Shown here: one piece after another, positions 28,300 through 37,023 of the stretch
Position numbering within the stretch: the stretch's first letter is position 1
Layout: each line of letters opens with the position of its first letter
From: an uncultured Sphingomonadaceae bacterium
Lineage (GTDB): Bacteria > Pseudomonadota > Alphaproteobacteria > Sphingomonadales > Sphingomonadaceae
Direction: 5' to 3'
Assembly (NCBI GenBank): GCA_946479505.1
Contig: CAMLGC010000001.1
Coordinates: 1 to 64,000 of the forward strand
Length of the DNA: 64,000 nt
Program-made: the position numbers and the translations under genes
The notes under the pieces: model-generated
Database searches by the model: none
What the model was told of the DNA's origin: nothing
What the model saw: only the letters and a program-made list of their open reading frames with translations

Positions 28300-30654
28300 A
28301 TGAGTCTCCCCGCGCCGAATCCCGCCGATCCGCCCTATCTGAAGGGGCTCAACGCGCCCCAGCGCGAGGCGGTGCTGACGACCGATGGCCCGGTGCTGGT
28401 GCTCGCCGGTGCGGGCACCGGCAAGACCGCATGCCTCACCGCGCGGCTCGCACACCTGCTCTACACGAGGCGGGCGTGGCCGTCCGAAATCCTTGCAGTC
28501 ACCTTCACCAACAAGGCCGCGCGCGAGATGAAGGCGCGCGTCGGCCGTCTGGTGGGCGAGGCGGTCGAGGGCATGCCCTGGCTGGGCACCTTTCACGCGA
28601 TCGGCGCGAAGATGCTGCGCCGCCACGCCGAGCTGGTGGGCCTGCACAGCAACTTCACCATCCTCGACACCGACGACCAGCTTCGCCTTTTGAAGCAGCT
28701 CATCGTCGCGGCCGATCTCGACGAGAAACGCTGGCCCGCGCGCCAGCTCGCCGGCCTGATCGACCAGTGGAAGAACAAGGGGCTGACCCCCGCCGATATC
28801 GATGCGGGCGAATCCGAACGGTATGCCAACGGCCGCGGGGCTGAGCTCTACGCGCAATATCAGGGCCGCCTGAAGGCCCTCAACGCCTGTGATTTCGGCG
28901 ATCTCCTCCTTCACATGCTGGTGATCCTCAAGACGCATCGCGACGTGCTGGAGGGCTATCAGCGCCGCTTCAAATACATCATGGTCGACGAGTATCAGGA
29001 CACCAACAGCGTCCAGTATCTCTGGCTCCGGCTCCTCGCGCAGAGCCACAGGAACATCTGTTGCGTCGGCGACGACGACCAGAGCATCTATAGCTGGCGC
29101 GGCGCGCAGGTCGAGAATATCCTCAAGTTCGAAAAGGACTTTCCTGGCGCTGCTGTCATTCGCCTGGAACAGAATTACCGCTCGACCCCTCATATCCTTG
29201 GCGCGGCCTCGGGCGTGATCGCGCAGAATAGCGGCCGCCTCGGGAAGACGCTGTGGACCGAGCTCGACGCGGGCGAGAAAGTCCGCGTGGTGGGCGTGTG
29301 GGACGGCCCCGAGGAGGCACGCCGCGTCGGCGAGGAGATCGAAGCGGCGGAACGATCCGGCACCGGCCGCGACGACATTGCCATCCTCGTCCGCGCGCAG
29401 CACCAAACCCGCGAATTCGAGGACCGCTTCATCGCGATCGGCCTGCCCTACCGCATCGTCGGCGGCTTCCGCTTCTACGAACGCGCCGAGATCCGCGACG
29501 CGCTCGCCTATCTCCGCCTCGTCCACCAGCCCGCCGACGATCTCGCCTTCGAGCGCATCGTCAACACCCCCAAGCGCGGCCTGGGCGACAAGGCGATCGC
29601 CAAGCTCCACCAGCTCGCCCGCGCCGAGGGCGTCCCCCTCTCGATCGCCGCCGCCCGCATCCTCGACACCGACGAGCTCACCCCTCAGGCCCGCCGCAGC
29701 CTCGGTGCCTTTGTCGGCGACGTCGCCAGATGGCGCGACATGCTGTCATCGCCACCCAGCGGCGAGGGGGACCACCCGGAGAGCGGCGCGGCGACGTTCC
29801 CACACGCGGAGCTGGCCCGCATCGTCCTCGACGAATCCGGCTACACCGCGATGTGGCAGGCCGACCGCAGCGCCGACGCCGCCGGGCGGCTGGAAAACCT
29901 GGGCGAGCTCGTCCGCGCGATGGAGGAATACGAAACGCTCGGGGCCTTCCTCGAACATGTCAGCCTGGTCATGGACAACGACGCCACGGACGACGGCGCG
30001 AAGGTCACCATCATGACGATCCACGCCGCAAAGGGGCTCGAATACGACACCGTCTTCCTCGTCGGCTGGGAGGAAGGGCTGTTCCCCTCGCAGCGCGCGC
30101 TCGACGAAGGCGGGCTCGCCAGCCTCGAGGAGGAACGCCGCCTCGCCTATGTCGCGATCACCCGCGCCCGCCGCCGCGCGATCATCCTCCACGCCGCCAA
30201 TCGCCGCATCTACGGCCAGTGGACGTCGAGCATCCCCAGCCGCTTCGTGGCCGAGCTGCCGGACGAGCATGTCGAGCAGGAAAACACCATGTCCGGCGGC
30301 GAGAGCCTGTGGCGCGCTCAATGGTCCGAACGCGCCGACCCGTTTGCCGACGCCGCCCGAGGCACCGGCCGCGGCCCCGGCTGGCAGCGCGCGGCGGGAA
30401 CGCTGGGGTCGAAACCCGGCGGCGAGTGGACCAGCCGCACCTTCACCCGCGAACCCTCTCGCGTGGTCGAGGCGCGCGCGTCGGCGGTCAGCCTCGGCAA
30501 CAAGGGCCGCGACGACCTCGCCATCGGCATGCGCGTCTTCCACCAGAAGTTCGGCTACGGCGAAATCGCCGAGATCGAAGGCAACAAGCTCGAGATCGAC
30601 TTCGAGCAAGCGGGAAGGAAGCGGGTGATGGATAGCTTCGTGAGCGTGGGGTGA
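28300..30654 (+). CDS. UvrD/PcrA-family ATP-dependent DNA helicase
   Basis: This 784-residue superfamily 1A 3'-5' helicase acts in nucleotide excision and mismatch repair. Motifs in order: LNAPQREAVLTTDGP (Q motif), AGAGTGKT (Walker A), VTFTNKAAREM, VDEYQDTN (Walker B), GDDDQSIYSWRGA, RLEQNYRS, TIHAAKGLEYDTVFL and VAITRARRRA. The C-terminal end, GMRVFHQKFGYGEIAEIEG, is the PcrA/UvrD Tudor-like RNA polymerase-binding domain. A Pro/Gly-rich loop near residue 485 (SSPPSGEGDHPESG) looks like a lineage insertion. Start ATG 28300 was chosen over a further upstream codon lacking a ribosome site. Confidence 0.94.
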   Translation: MSLPAPNPADPPYLKGLNAPQREAVLTTDGPVLVLAGAGTGKTACLTARLAHLLYTRRAWPSEILAVTFTNKAAREMKARVGRLVGEAVEGMPWLGTFHAIGAKMLRRHAELVGLHSNFTILDTDDQLRLLKQLIVAADLDEKRWPARQLAGLIDQWKNKGLTPADIDAGESERYANGRGAELYAQYQGRLKALNACDFGDLLLHMLVILKTHRDVLEGYQRRFKYIMVDEYQDTNSVQYLWLRLLAQSHRNICCVGDDDQSIYSWRGAQVENILKFEKDFPGAAVIRLEQNYRSTPHILGAASGVIAQNSGRLGKTLWTELDAGEKVRVVGVWDGPEEARRVGEEIEAAERSGTGRDDIAILVRAQHQTREFEDRFIAIGLPYRIVGGFRFYERAEIRDALAYLRLVHQPADDLAFERIVNTPKRGLGDKAIAKLHQLARAEGVPLSIAAARILDTDELTPQARRSLGAFVGDVARWRDMLSSPPSGEGDHPESGAATFPHAELARIVLDESGYTAMWQADRSADAAGRLENLGELVRAMEEYETLGAFLEHVSLVMDNDATDDGAKVTIMTIHAAKGLEYDTVFLVGWEEGLFPSQRALDEGGLASLEEERRLAYVAITRARRRAIILHAANRRIYGQWTSSIPSRFVAELPDEHVEQENTMSGGESLWRAQWSERADPFADAARGTGRGPGWQRAAGTLGSKPGGEWTSRTFTREPSRVVEARASAVSLGNKGRDDLAIGMRVFHQKFGYGEIAEIEGNKLEIDFEQAGRKRVMDSFVSVG

Positions 30655-30788
30655 TCGTTATCCGCGCCGGTTTTCAACGTTGCGGGGAACCGACCGTCCT
30701 GCCTGAGGAAAAAGCGGCTCGGAAGACGCGGCAGCCGACAAGGTGATCTTCGTCACCGCCACCACGGCGGGGCTCGCGCAGGCGGTGC

Positions 30789-31106
30789 TCAGGCCGCGAT
30801 GCTCTCCGCCTCGATCGCGAGCAGCGCGACGCCTTCATATTTGGGGTCATTGGCCGCGAACAGCTCGCTGGGCGCGAACCTGCGCGGGGTGAGCCGCAGC
30901 CCGCCCAGTCCGTCGAGCTTGAAGGAGCCGATCTTGGGCTCCCTCGGCGGCTTGCCGTCGCGCGCAAGCGTCAGCGCGTCGACATAAAGCTCGCCATGAC
31001 GGGTGTAGAGGATGTGCGGCGCGAGCGTGACCTCGCCGCGATTATAGGTGGCGGCGACCGCCTGCTGCTTGACGATGGCTTCGAAGATCGTGGGCGCGTG
31101 ACTCAT
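30789..31106 (-). CDS. Small WYL-like domain protein (hypothetical)
   Basis: This 105-residue soluble protein has a short helix, then beta strands with AVAATYNRGEVTLAPHILY and RHGELYVDALTLARDG, reminiscent of a lone WYL domain that in larger proteins binds nucleic acid or ligands next to a helix-turn-helix. No DNA-binding domain is attached. A good sigma-70 promoter ends 9 bases before the ATG, so the mRNA may be almost leaderless. The assignment rests on pattern only. Confidence 0.6.
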   Translation of the reverse strand: MSHAPTIFEAIVKQQAVAATYNRGEVTLAPHILYTRHGELYVDALTLARDGKPPREPKIGSFKLDGLGGLRLTPRRFAPSELFAANDPKYEGVALLAIEAESIAA

Positions 31107-31115
31107 AGCGAGCGC

Positions 31116-31144
31116 AATTTAGTGCTTCTGCCGCATTGCAGCAA
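31116..31144 (-). promoter_or_regulatory. Sigma-70-type promoter, likely giving a leaderless transcript
   Basis: On the minus strand TTGCTG (31144-31139), 17 bases and TAAATT (31121-31116) stand 9 bases before the ATG at 31106. The predicted transcription start falls at or within a few bases of the start codon. Confidence 0.45.
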
Positions 31145-31179
31145 GAACCATTTGTCGGACAAGAATGCGGGCGGGCGTG

Positions 31180-31767
31180 TCAGGCGGCGGGCGGCGCCTC
31201 GGTCGGGACGAGCAGTGCGCTCACCGGCTCGATTGCGCCGTTCGCGGCGATGCTCTCGTCGCCCGTCAGCATCGCTTTGCCGCCGGAATCGGAGACGACG
31301 GCGATCCCTTCGCCCGATCGCATGAAGGTCAACGTGCCGCCGCCCATCGTCGTCATCGTCGCGCTGCCGCCGGCGCGCCCGATCGCCGCCGCGATATCCT
31401 GCCGCGTCAGCAGCCCCGGCACGAGGTGCGCCTCGAGCAAAGCCGCATCCTCCGGCTTCATCTTTTCGTCCTTCATCGCCTCGACCTTGTCCTCGCCGAG
31501 CGCCTTGAAGGCATCGTCGGTCGGCGCGAACAAGGTGTATGGCCCGACGCCCGAAAGCACGCTCTCGAGCCCGGCGGTTTCGACGAGCGCATTCACCGTC
31601 TCGAGGCCGTCGGCGTCGTCGAGCAGGTCGGCGATCTTCTCGTTGCTCTGCAACGGCGCCGTGGCGTTGGTTTCGGCGATGCTGGTGGTGTTGCCCGGCT
31701 CGTCGCCGCAGCCGGCGAGCATCAGTGTCAGGCCCGCGCCGAGCGCGGTTGCGAGAACGACCTTCAT
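31180..31767 (-). CDS. Fasciclin (FAS1) domain lipoprotein
   Basis: The 195-residue protein begins with a lipoprotein signal ending in LAGC, so it is probably membrane-anchored outside the cytoplasm. Residues 45-190 form one FAS1 domain, with the H1 motif YTLFAPTDDAFKAL, the middle LEAHLVPGLLTRQDI and the end IEPVSALLVP. Bacterial FAS1 proteins are generally surface or adhesion proteins. It lies 12 bases downstream of the gene at 31780-32793 on the same strand, so the two may share the upstream EcfG-type promoter. Confidence 0.9.
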   Translation of the reverse strand: MKVVLATALGAGLTLMLAGCGDEPGNTTSIAETNATAPLQSNEKIADLLDDADGLETVNALVETAGLESVLSGVGPYTLFAPTDDAFKALGEDKVEAMKDEKMKPEDAALLEAHLVPGLLTRQDIAAAIGRAGGSATMTTMGGGTLTFMRSGEGIAVVSDSGGKAMLTGDESIAANGAIEPVSALLVPTEAPPAA

Positions 31768-31779
31768 GCGTCTTTTCCC

Positions 31780-32793
31780 TCAAACGATGAGCTGGATCGC
31801 GGCCTGGATCAGCCGCGTCGTCGGATCGACCTGATAGACATAGCCATCGCTGTATCGATACAGGCTGTCGGCCGTGTCGGCATATTGATCGCGATAGTCA
31901 TAGGGCACGTTATAGACGTCGTAGCCCGTGGGCATCTGTTGCCCGATCGACCAGGTGTCCCCCGTCAAGAGCGTGGCGATCTGCTGGATCATATTGGTCT
32001 GCGGATCGACCCCGAAGATCGCGTTGTTGGCATAGCGATAATCGTACGGATCGTCGTAGCCGAAATAATCGACGTAATAATCGGGCACCGGTGCGGCGGC
32101 GTAGTTGGTCGGCCACAGATTGCCCGGCGAGAGCGCCCCGCCGAGGACGGGAACATAGGAAAGCACGTCCAGCGTCTGCGGCTGGAGGCGCAACAGATAG
32201 CCGTCGGCATAGCCGTAGCGATACGAATCGCCACGATCCTGGGGCCACCAGCTTTCATAATAGGCGCGCTGATCGAGCAGCTTCTTGGCCTGACCCGGCG
32301 GCAGGCAGCCATTGTGCTTCTTGGCGAGCCCCGGCGGGCAGCCATCGACGAAGGTGGTGCGCGGCCGGTCGATATGCACCACGCGCGCAGGTTCGGTGAT
32401 GCGATAGGCGACGCGGCGGATGTCCGGCCGGTCGCGCCGCTCGACCACGGTCGAGACGCGGGCATAATCCCGCTGGCGAACGACATCGGCAAGATCGCGG
32501 TCGTGCCGGTCTTCGCGCGCATCCAGCCGATGCTCGCGCGCGTCGACCCCACGGCGGATATCGGACTGATGGCCCGGCGGCTGATGCCGCGCCTGTTGCG
32601 CATCGGGATCGTGGCGGGCGTCGTGCCGGCCGGGCGCCTTGTCGCGTCCGTGCCCCCTGCCCGGCCCCGGTTTGCCTTTGTCGCCGTGACCATGGGCCTG
32701 GGGTGGCCCCTTGCCCTTGCCGTGATCCTGCGCCAGCGCCGGCATGCCCACGATCAGCGCGAGCGCCGCCGTTCCCATCAACACGTTACGCAT
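31780..32793 (-). CDS. Exported Arg/His/Asp-rich protein with CPPG-type motif (hypothetical)
   Basis: The 337-residue product has a signal peptide (MGTAALALIVGMPALA, cleaved after AQ), a strongly charged low-complexity region rich in Gly, His, Arg and Asp (residues 24-110), a paired motif CPPGLAKKHNGCLPPGQAKK near residue 152, and a C-terminal Tyr/Asp-rich domain that includes two related segments (NAIFGVDPQTNMIQQIATLL and VYQVDPTTRLIQAAIQLI). That suggests an internal duplication. The Shine-Dalgarno GGAGG lies six bases before the ATG, and a perfect EcfG-type promoter lies just upstream. Probably periplasmic or surface-located; function unknown. Confidence 0.8.
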   Translation of the reverse strand: MRNVLMGTAALALIVGMPALAQDHGKGKGPPQAHGHGDKGKPGPGRGHGRDKAPGRHDARHDPDAQQARHQPPGHQSDIRRGVDAREHRLDAREDRHDRDLADVVRQRDYARVSTVVERRDRPDIRRVAYRITEPARVVHIDRPRTTFVDGCPPGLAKKHNGCLPPGQAKKLLDQRAYYESWWPQDRGDSYRYGYADGYLLRLQPQTLDVLSYVPVLGGALSPGNLWPTNYAAAPVPDYYVDYFGYDDPYDYRYANNAIFGVDPQTNMIQQIATLLTGDTWSIGQQMPTGYDVYNVPYDYRDQYADTADSLYRYSDGYVYQVDPTTRLIQAAIQLIV

Positions 32794-32818
32794 GGGTAAC
32801 CTCCTTTGTCGCCCAACG

Positions 32819-32844
32819 AACGGCAGAGGCGGCGGCGCGGTTCC
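32819..32844 (-). promoter_or_regulatory. EcfG-type general-stress promoter (GGAAC-N17-CGTT)
   Basis: On the minus strand GGAAC (32844-32840), 17 bases and CGTT (32822-32819) lie about 26 bases before the ATG at 32793. This would drive the exported charged protein and possibly the fasciclin gene behind it. Confidence 0.6.
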
Positions 32845-32868
32845 ACCTTCGCGCCGAATTGATGCAAA

Positions 32869-34971
32869 TCAGTCCGTCGGCGGCCCCATCAGCTTCTGAC
32901 TGAAATAGACCATCTGGAGCGCCTGGAGCCGCGCGCCCTGTTTGATGTCGGCATCGCCCGAATGCCCGCCCGCGGTGTCCTCGTAGAACAGATAGGGCAG
33001 CCCGTATTCCTTCATCCGCGCCGCGAATTTGCGTGCGTGCTGCGGCCCGACGCGATCATCCTTGGTCGTGGTCCAGATGAACGGCTCGGGATAATCGCCG
33101 TCCTTCCTGAGGTTCTGGTAGGGCGAGATTTTTGCGAGGAACGCTCGCTCCTCGGGGTTCTCGACGCTGCCATATTCGTCGACCCACGAGGCGCCCGCCT
33201 GGATCTGCTCGTAGCGCATCATGTCGAGCAGCGGCACCTGGATGACAACCGCCTTCCACATCTCGGGATGCTGGTTGAACTCGACGCCCATCAGCAGCCC
33301 GCCGTTCGAGCCGCCATAGATGCCGAGCTTGTCGGGGCTGGTGAGCCCGCGATCGAACAGGTCCTTCGCGACGCTCGCGAAATCGTCATAGATGATCTGC
33401 CGCTTGGTCTTACGCCCGGCCTCGTGCCATTTGGGCCCGAACTCCCCGCCGCCGCGGATGTTGGCGAGCACGAAGCTACCCCCGCGCTCGAGCCACAGCT
33501 TGCCCGTGGTCGCCGAATAATAGGGCGTCATCGAGATTTCGAACCCGCCATAGGCGGTCATGATCGTCGGCGTGGTGCCGTTAAGCGGAACACCTTTGCG
33601 ATGCACGACGAAATAGGGAATCTTGGTCCCGTCGGTCGAGGTCGCCTCGAACTGCTCGACCACGTCCTGCGACGCATCGAAGCGCGGCGGCGTGGTCTTG
33701 GCCTGGGCGAGCGCGCCCGTTTCCGCGTCGAGCGTCCACAGGCTGGTTGGCGTCAGAAAGCCGGTGACGTCGAGATAGGCCTCGTTGCCGTCCTTGCTCG
33801 CCGAAACGAGCCCGATCGAGGCATTGTCCGGGAACGACGTGAGTTGCTTCACCGCCCATCCATCGGCGGTCGGGGTGTACACCGCCGCCCGGCCGCGAAC
33901 GTTGTCCGAATAGGCGAGCACCAGCTTGTCCCTGGTCGTCGTCGCGCCATCGATCGACTGGCGCGGCCCCGGCTGGAACACGACTTTCGGGCTGAGATCG
34001 CCGCCGTCCCGAAGGTCATCGAGCGCCACCCAGACGAGCGCGCCCGCAGGGATCGTGCTGCCTCCGGCGGTCCAATCCTCGCTCGTCTGGAACAACACGC
34101 GCCCCGCGACCATGCCGGTTGGCGTCACCTGCGGCGGGATCGGCAGCGGCACGGCGCCCTTGTCGGTCAGCAGCAATTTGTCCGACCCGAAAAACGTCTT
34201 GTAGCGATAGATCATCGTGGCGCGGTTGCCGTCGCCGTCGGTCATTGTCACCGAGCCCGACGAACTCTGGTCGGTGGGCGCGCCGCGATAGACCTCGGTC
34301 GCGGCCGAGAGCGGCTGCCCGCGCTCCAATGTCTTGACGACGAACGGATAGCCCGATTGCGTCATCGTCCCCTCGCCCCAGTCGCGCGCGACGACGATGG
34401 TGTCCTCGTCGATCCAGGCGACGTCCTGCTTGGAGGTGGGGAGCGCGAACCCGCCCTCGACGAAACGGCCGGTGTCGAGATTGAACTCGCGCACCGTCAC
34501 CGCGTCCTCACCGCCCGCCGAAAGGTTGACGAGGCAAAGGCGCTCGTCGGGCTGAAGGCACGTGGCCCCCTTCCACACCCAGGTCTTGCCCTCGGCCCTG
34601 CCCAGCGCGTCGAGGTCGAGCAGCGTCGTCCATTCAGGCGTCGCGGTCGCGTAGCTTGCCGGCGTCGCCCACCGCCAGATGCCGTGCGGGTGCTGGGTGT
34701 CGCGCCAGAAATTGAGGATGCGCCCGTGCGTCTGGTCGGGATACGGGATGCGGTCCTCGGCGGCGGCGATCTTCAGCGCCTCGTCGTAAAACGTCTGATA
34801 GCGCGGATCGCCTTCGAGTCGCGGCAGCGTCTTCGCATTCTCCGCCTCGACCCAGGCGAGCGCCTTCGCGCCGTCCTTGTTCTCGAGCCAGATATATGGA
34901 TCGCCGGTCGCAACGCTCTGCGCCGCCACCGGCGCCGCCGCCGCCACGATCCCCAGCACCAATGCGCGCAT
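32869..34971 (-). CDS. Prolyl oligopeptidase family serine peptidase (S9A)
   Basis: The 700-residue exported enzyme (signal peptide about residues 1-18, ending AAQS) cleaves proline-containing oligopeptides. It starts with DPYIWLENKDGAKALAWVEA, has a beta-propeller middle, and an alpha/beta-hydrolase end with the nucleophile Ser in YGGSNGGLLMG, the Asp in TKDDRVGPQHARKFAA and the His in AGGHSGDAD. All three catalytic residues are present. A perfect 26-bp inverted repeat lies between this gene and the next peptidase gene. Confidence 0.94.
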   Translation of the reverse strand: MRALVLGIVAAAAPVAAQSVATGDPYIWLENKDGAKALAWVEAENAKTLPRLEGDPRYQTFYDEALKIAAAEDRIPYPDQTHGRILNFWRDTQHPHGIWRWATPASYATATPEWTTLLDLDALGRAEGKTWVWKGATCLQPDERLCLVNLSAGGEDAVTVREFNLDTGRFVEGGFALPTSKQDVAWIDEDTIVVARDWGEGTMTQSGYPFVVKTLERGQPLSAATEVYRGAPTDQSSSGSVTMTDGDGNRATMIYRYKTFFGSDKLLLTDKGAVPLPIPPQVTPTGMVAGRVLFQTSEDWTAGGSTIPAGALVWVALDDLRDGGDLSPKVVFQPGPRQSIDGATTTRDKLVLAYSDNVRGRAAVYTPTADGWAVKQLTSFPDNASIGLVSASKDGNEAYLDVTGFLTPTSLWTLDAETGALAQAKTTPPRFDASQDVVEQFEATSTDGTKIPYFVVHRKGVPLNGTTPTIMTAYGGFEISMTPYYSATTGKLWLERGGSFVLANIRGGGEFGPKWHEAGRKTKRQIIYDDFASVAKDLFDRGLTSPDKLGIYGGSNGGLLMGVEFNQHPEMWKAVVIQVPLLDMMRYEQIQAGASWVDEYGSVENPEERAFLAKISPYQNLRKDGDYPEPFIWTTTKDDRVGPQHARKFAARMKEYGLPYLFYEDTAGGHSGDADIKQGARLQALQMVYFSQKLMGPPTD

Positions 34972-34996
34972 AGTCGCCGTCCCCCTCCATTCCTGC

Positions 34997-35065
34997 CTTC
35001 CCCGGCGAAGGCCGGGGTCCAGTTGCGAACCGCTCGATGCTGGACCCCGGCCTTCGCCGGGGAAG
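34997..35065. repeat. Perfect 26-bp inverted repeat with 17-base loop
   Basis: The arm 34997-35022 (starting CTTCCCCGGCGAAGGCCGGG) is exactly complementary to 35040-35065 (starting CTGGACCCCGGCCTTCGCCG). Each arm also folds on itself (CCCCGGCGAAGGCCGGGG). It belongs to the common sphingomonad repeat class and lies between two same-strand peptidase genes, where it could end or stabilise transcripts. Confidence 0.85.
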
Positions 35066-35124
35066 AACGCTAATTTGGTCTAGGACCATGTATGCACGGA
35101 GTTGCCCCGGCTTCAATGCTCAGC

Positions 35125-36963
35125 TCACCACCCGCTCGGCTTGCCCTTGTTCTGCTCGTCGAGCCATTTCTTGAGCGGCGCGAAATAGTCCATCAGCGCC
35201 TCGCCCGAAATCTCGCGCGTGCCGGTGAACGTCTCGAGCGCATCGGGCCACGGCTTCGACATGCCCATTTCGAGCATCTCGTTGAGGCGCGCGCCGACCT
35301 CCTTGTTGCCGTAGAACGAGCAGCGGTGGAGCGGCCCGGTCCATCCCGCCTGCTCGCACGCCGCCTTGTAGAACTGGAACTGGAGCAGCCGCGCGAGGAA
35401 ATAGCGCGTGTACGGCACGCTTGCGGGGATGTGGTATTTGGCGCCCGGATCGAACCGCGTCTCGTCGCGCTTCACCGGAGGCTCGATGCCCTGGTAATCG
35501 AGACGCAATTTGTCCCACGCCGCCTGATAATGATCGGGCGTGATCTTCCCCGAGAACACGTCCCAGCGCCATTTGTCGATGAGGAGGCCGAACGGCAGGA
35601 ACGCCACCTTGTCCATCGCCTGGCGCAGCAGCAGGCCGATATCCTTGTCCTCGCTCGGCACCTGCGCAGGATCGAGCAGGTCGAGCTGGACGAGATATTT
35701 GGGCGTGATCGAGAGCGCGACGAAATCGCCGATCGCCTCGTGGAAGCCGTCGTTCGCGCCGTTCCGGTAGAGGTAGGGCTGCTCCTTGTATGCGCGCTGG
35801 TAGTAGTTATGCCCCAGCTCGTGATGGATGGTGACGAAATCGTCGGCATTCACCTTGGTGCACATCTTGATGCGCACGTCGTCCGCGCCATCGATATCCC
35901 AGGCCGAGGCGTGGCAGATCACCTCGCGGTCGCGCGGCTTGACGATCTGCGAGCGCTCCCAGAACGTCTCGGGCAGCGGCGCGAACCCGAGCGAGGAGTA
36001 GAACCCCTCGCCCGTCTTCACCATCTTGATCGGGTCGTAGTTCTTGGCCTTGAGTAGCGCCTCGACGTCATAGCCTATGTCTCCCGCACCCTCGGGCGCG
36101 ACCACATCGTAGATGTTGCCCCATTCCTGCGCCCACATGTTGCCGAGCAGGTCCGAGCGAATCGGCCCCGTCTTCGCCTGGACGGCGTCGCCATATTTCT
36201 CGTTGAGTTTCCAGCGCACATAGGTGTGCAGCGCGAGGTAGAGCGGCTCGACCTGGTGCCACAGCTTGTCGGTCAGCGCCTCGAACTCGGCGGGCGGCAT
36301 GTCATAGACCGACCGCCACATCGCGCCGACATCGTCATAGCCTAGCTCGGTCGCGCCCTGGTTGGCGATCGTCGCCATCCGCGCATAATCGCCGCGCATT
36401 GGCGCGCCGACATTGTCGTGCCAGCTCGTCCACATCTCCTTCAATTTGGCCGGATCGCGCACCGTCCCCATCGCGGCCTCGATATCCGATCCGTTGATCG
36501 GCTTGCCGTCGAGCGTCCCGTGGCCCTTGCCGTAGGCCGACGACATCTTGGTGACGAGCGTCGCCAGCTCGTCCGCCGCGCCGGGCACGCTCGCGGGTGC
36601 GGGCAAGGTGATTCCGCTGCGCAGGATATCGAGCTTGCGCTTGATGTCATACGAAAGCCCCGGCACGTTCATGAACCGCGCCGCCTCGGTCGCGTACTTC
36701 ACCTGGCGCTCGGTGAACGCGGCGTTCGCCTCGGCGGCAAGCGTATCGGTGTCGTCGGTGATGTAGGTCGCGTTGACCCACGAGACGCGGCTGACATGGA
36801 CCGCATGCCCCGCGAGATCGGCCTCAGCCGTTTTGACGAACGCCTCGGCCTCGGCGGCGGTGGGCTGCGCGGCCGCGGCGGCCTGCGGTTCCTGCGCGGC
36901 GGCGCCCCCCGCCGGCACGAGTGCCGCGGCAAGCGCGATCAGCGACAATCCGGTGCGGATCAT
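35125..36963 (-). CDS. M2 family metallopeptidase (peptidyl-dipeptidase A, ACE-like)
   Basis: The 612-residue exported zinc peptidase (signal peptide ending near GGAAAQ, residue 23) removes C-terminal dipeptides. The zinc motif HHELGHNYYQ has HELGH at residues 381-385, and the third ligand Glu lies about 24 residues later in NDGFHEAIGDF. The rest matches bacterial relatives of angiotensin-converting enzyme in length. It is one of three exported peptidases within 11 kb. Confidence 0.93.
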   Translation of the reverse strand: MIRTGLSLIALAAALVPAGGAAAQEPQAAAAAQPTAAEAEAFVKTAEADLAGHAVHVSRVSWVNATYITDDTDTLAAEANAAFTERQVKYATEAARFMNVPGLSYDIKRKLDILRSGITLPAPASVPGAADELATLVTKMSSAYGKGHGTLDGKPINGSDIEAAMGTVRDPAKLKEMWTSWHDNVGAPMRGDYARMATIANQGATELGYDDVGAMWRSVYDMPPAEFEALTDKLWHQVEPLYLALHTYVRWKLNEKYGDAVQAKTGPIRSDLLGNMWAQEWGNIYDVVAPEGAGDIGYDVEALLKAKNYDPIKMVKTGEGFYSSLGFAPLPETFWERSQIVKPRDREVICHASAWDIDGADDVRIKMCTKVNADDFVTIHHELGHNYYQRAYKEQPYLYRNGANDGFHEAIGDFVALSITPKYLVQLDLLDPAQVPSEDKDIGLLLRQAMDKVAFLPFGLLIDKWRWDVFSGKITPDHYQAAWDKLRLDYQGIEPPVKRDETRFDPGAKYHIPASVPYTRYFLARLLQFQFYKAACEQAGWTGPLHRCSFYGNKEVGARLNEMLEMGMSKPWPDALETFTGTREISGEALMDYFAPLKKWLDEQNKGKPSGW

Positions 36964-37023
36964 TGGTCTCTCTCCCCGAAGATATGTTCTATCGGGGCAT
37001 CGGAGCAGCGCGCGGCGCTCGGG

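Noticed and set aside
26455..29610. Minus-strand frame of over 1,000 codons extending TIGR02587 upstream
   Set aside because: The extension covers the opposite-strand channel and helicase genes and reads as compositionally biased sequence; the GTG at 27309 with a good ribosome site fits the family.
30655..30788. Gene remnant after the helicase (a short readable stretch VIFVTATTAGLAQ)
   Set aside because: Too short and without recognisable similarity; the gap otherwise shows nothing clear.
36964..37023. EcfG-type promoter before the M2 peptidase gene
   Set aside because: No GGAAC block at a useful distance was found.
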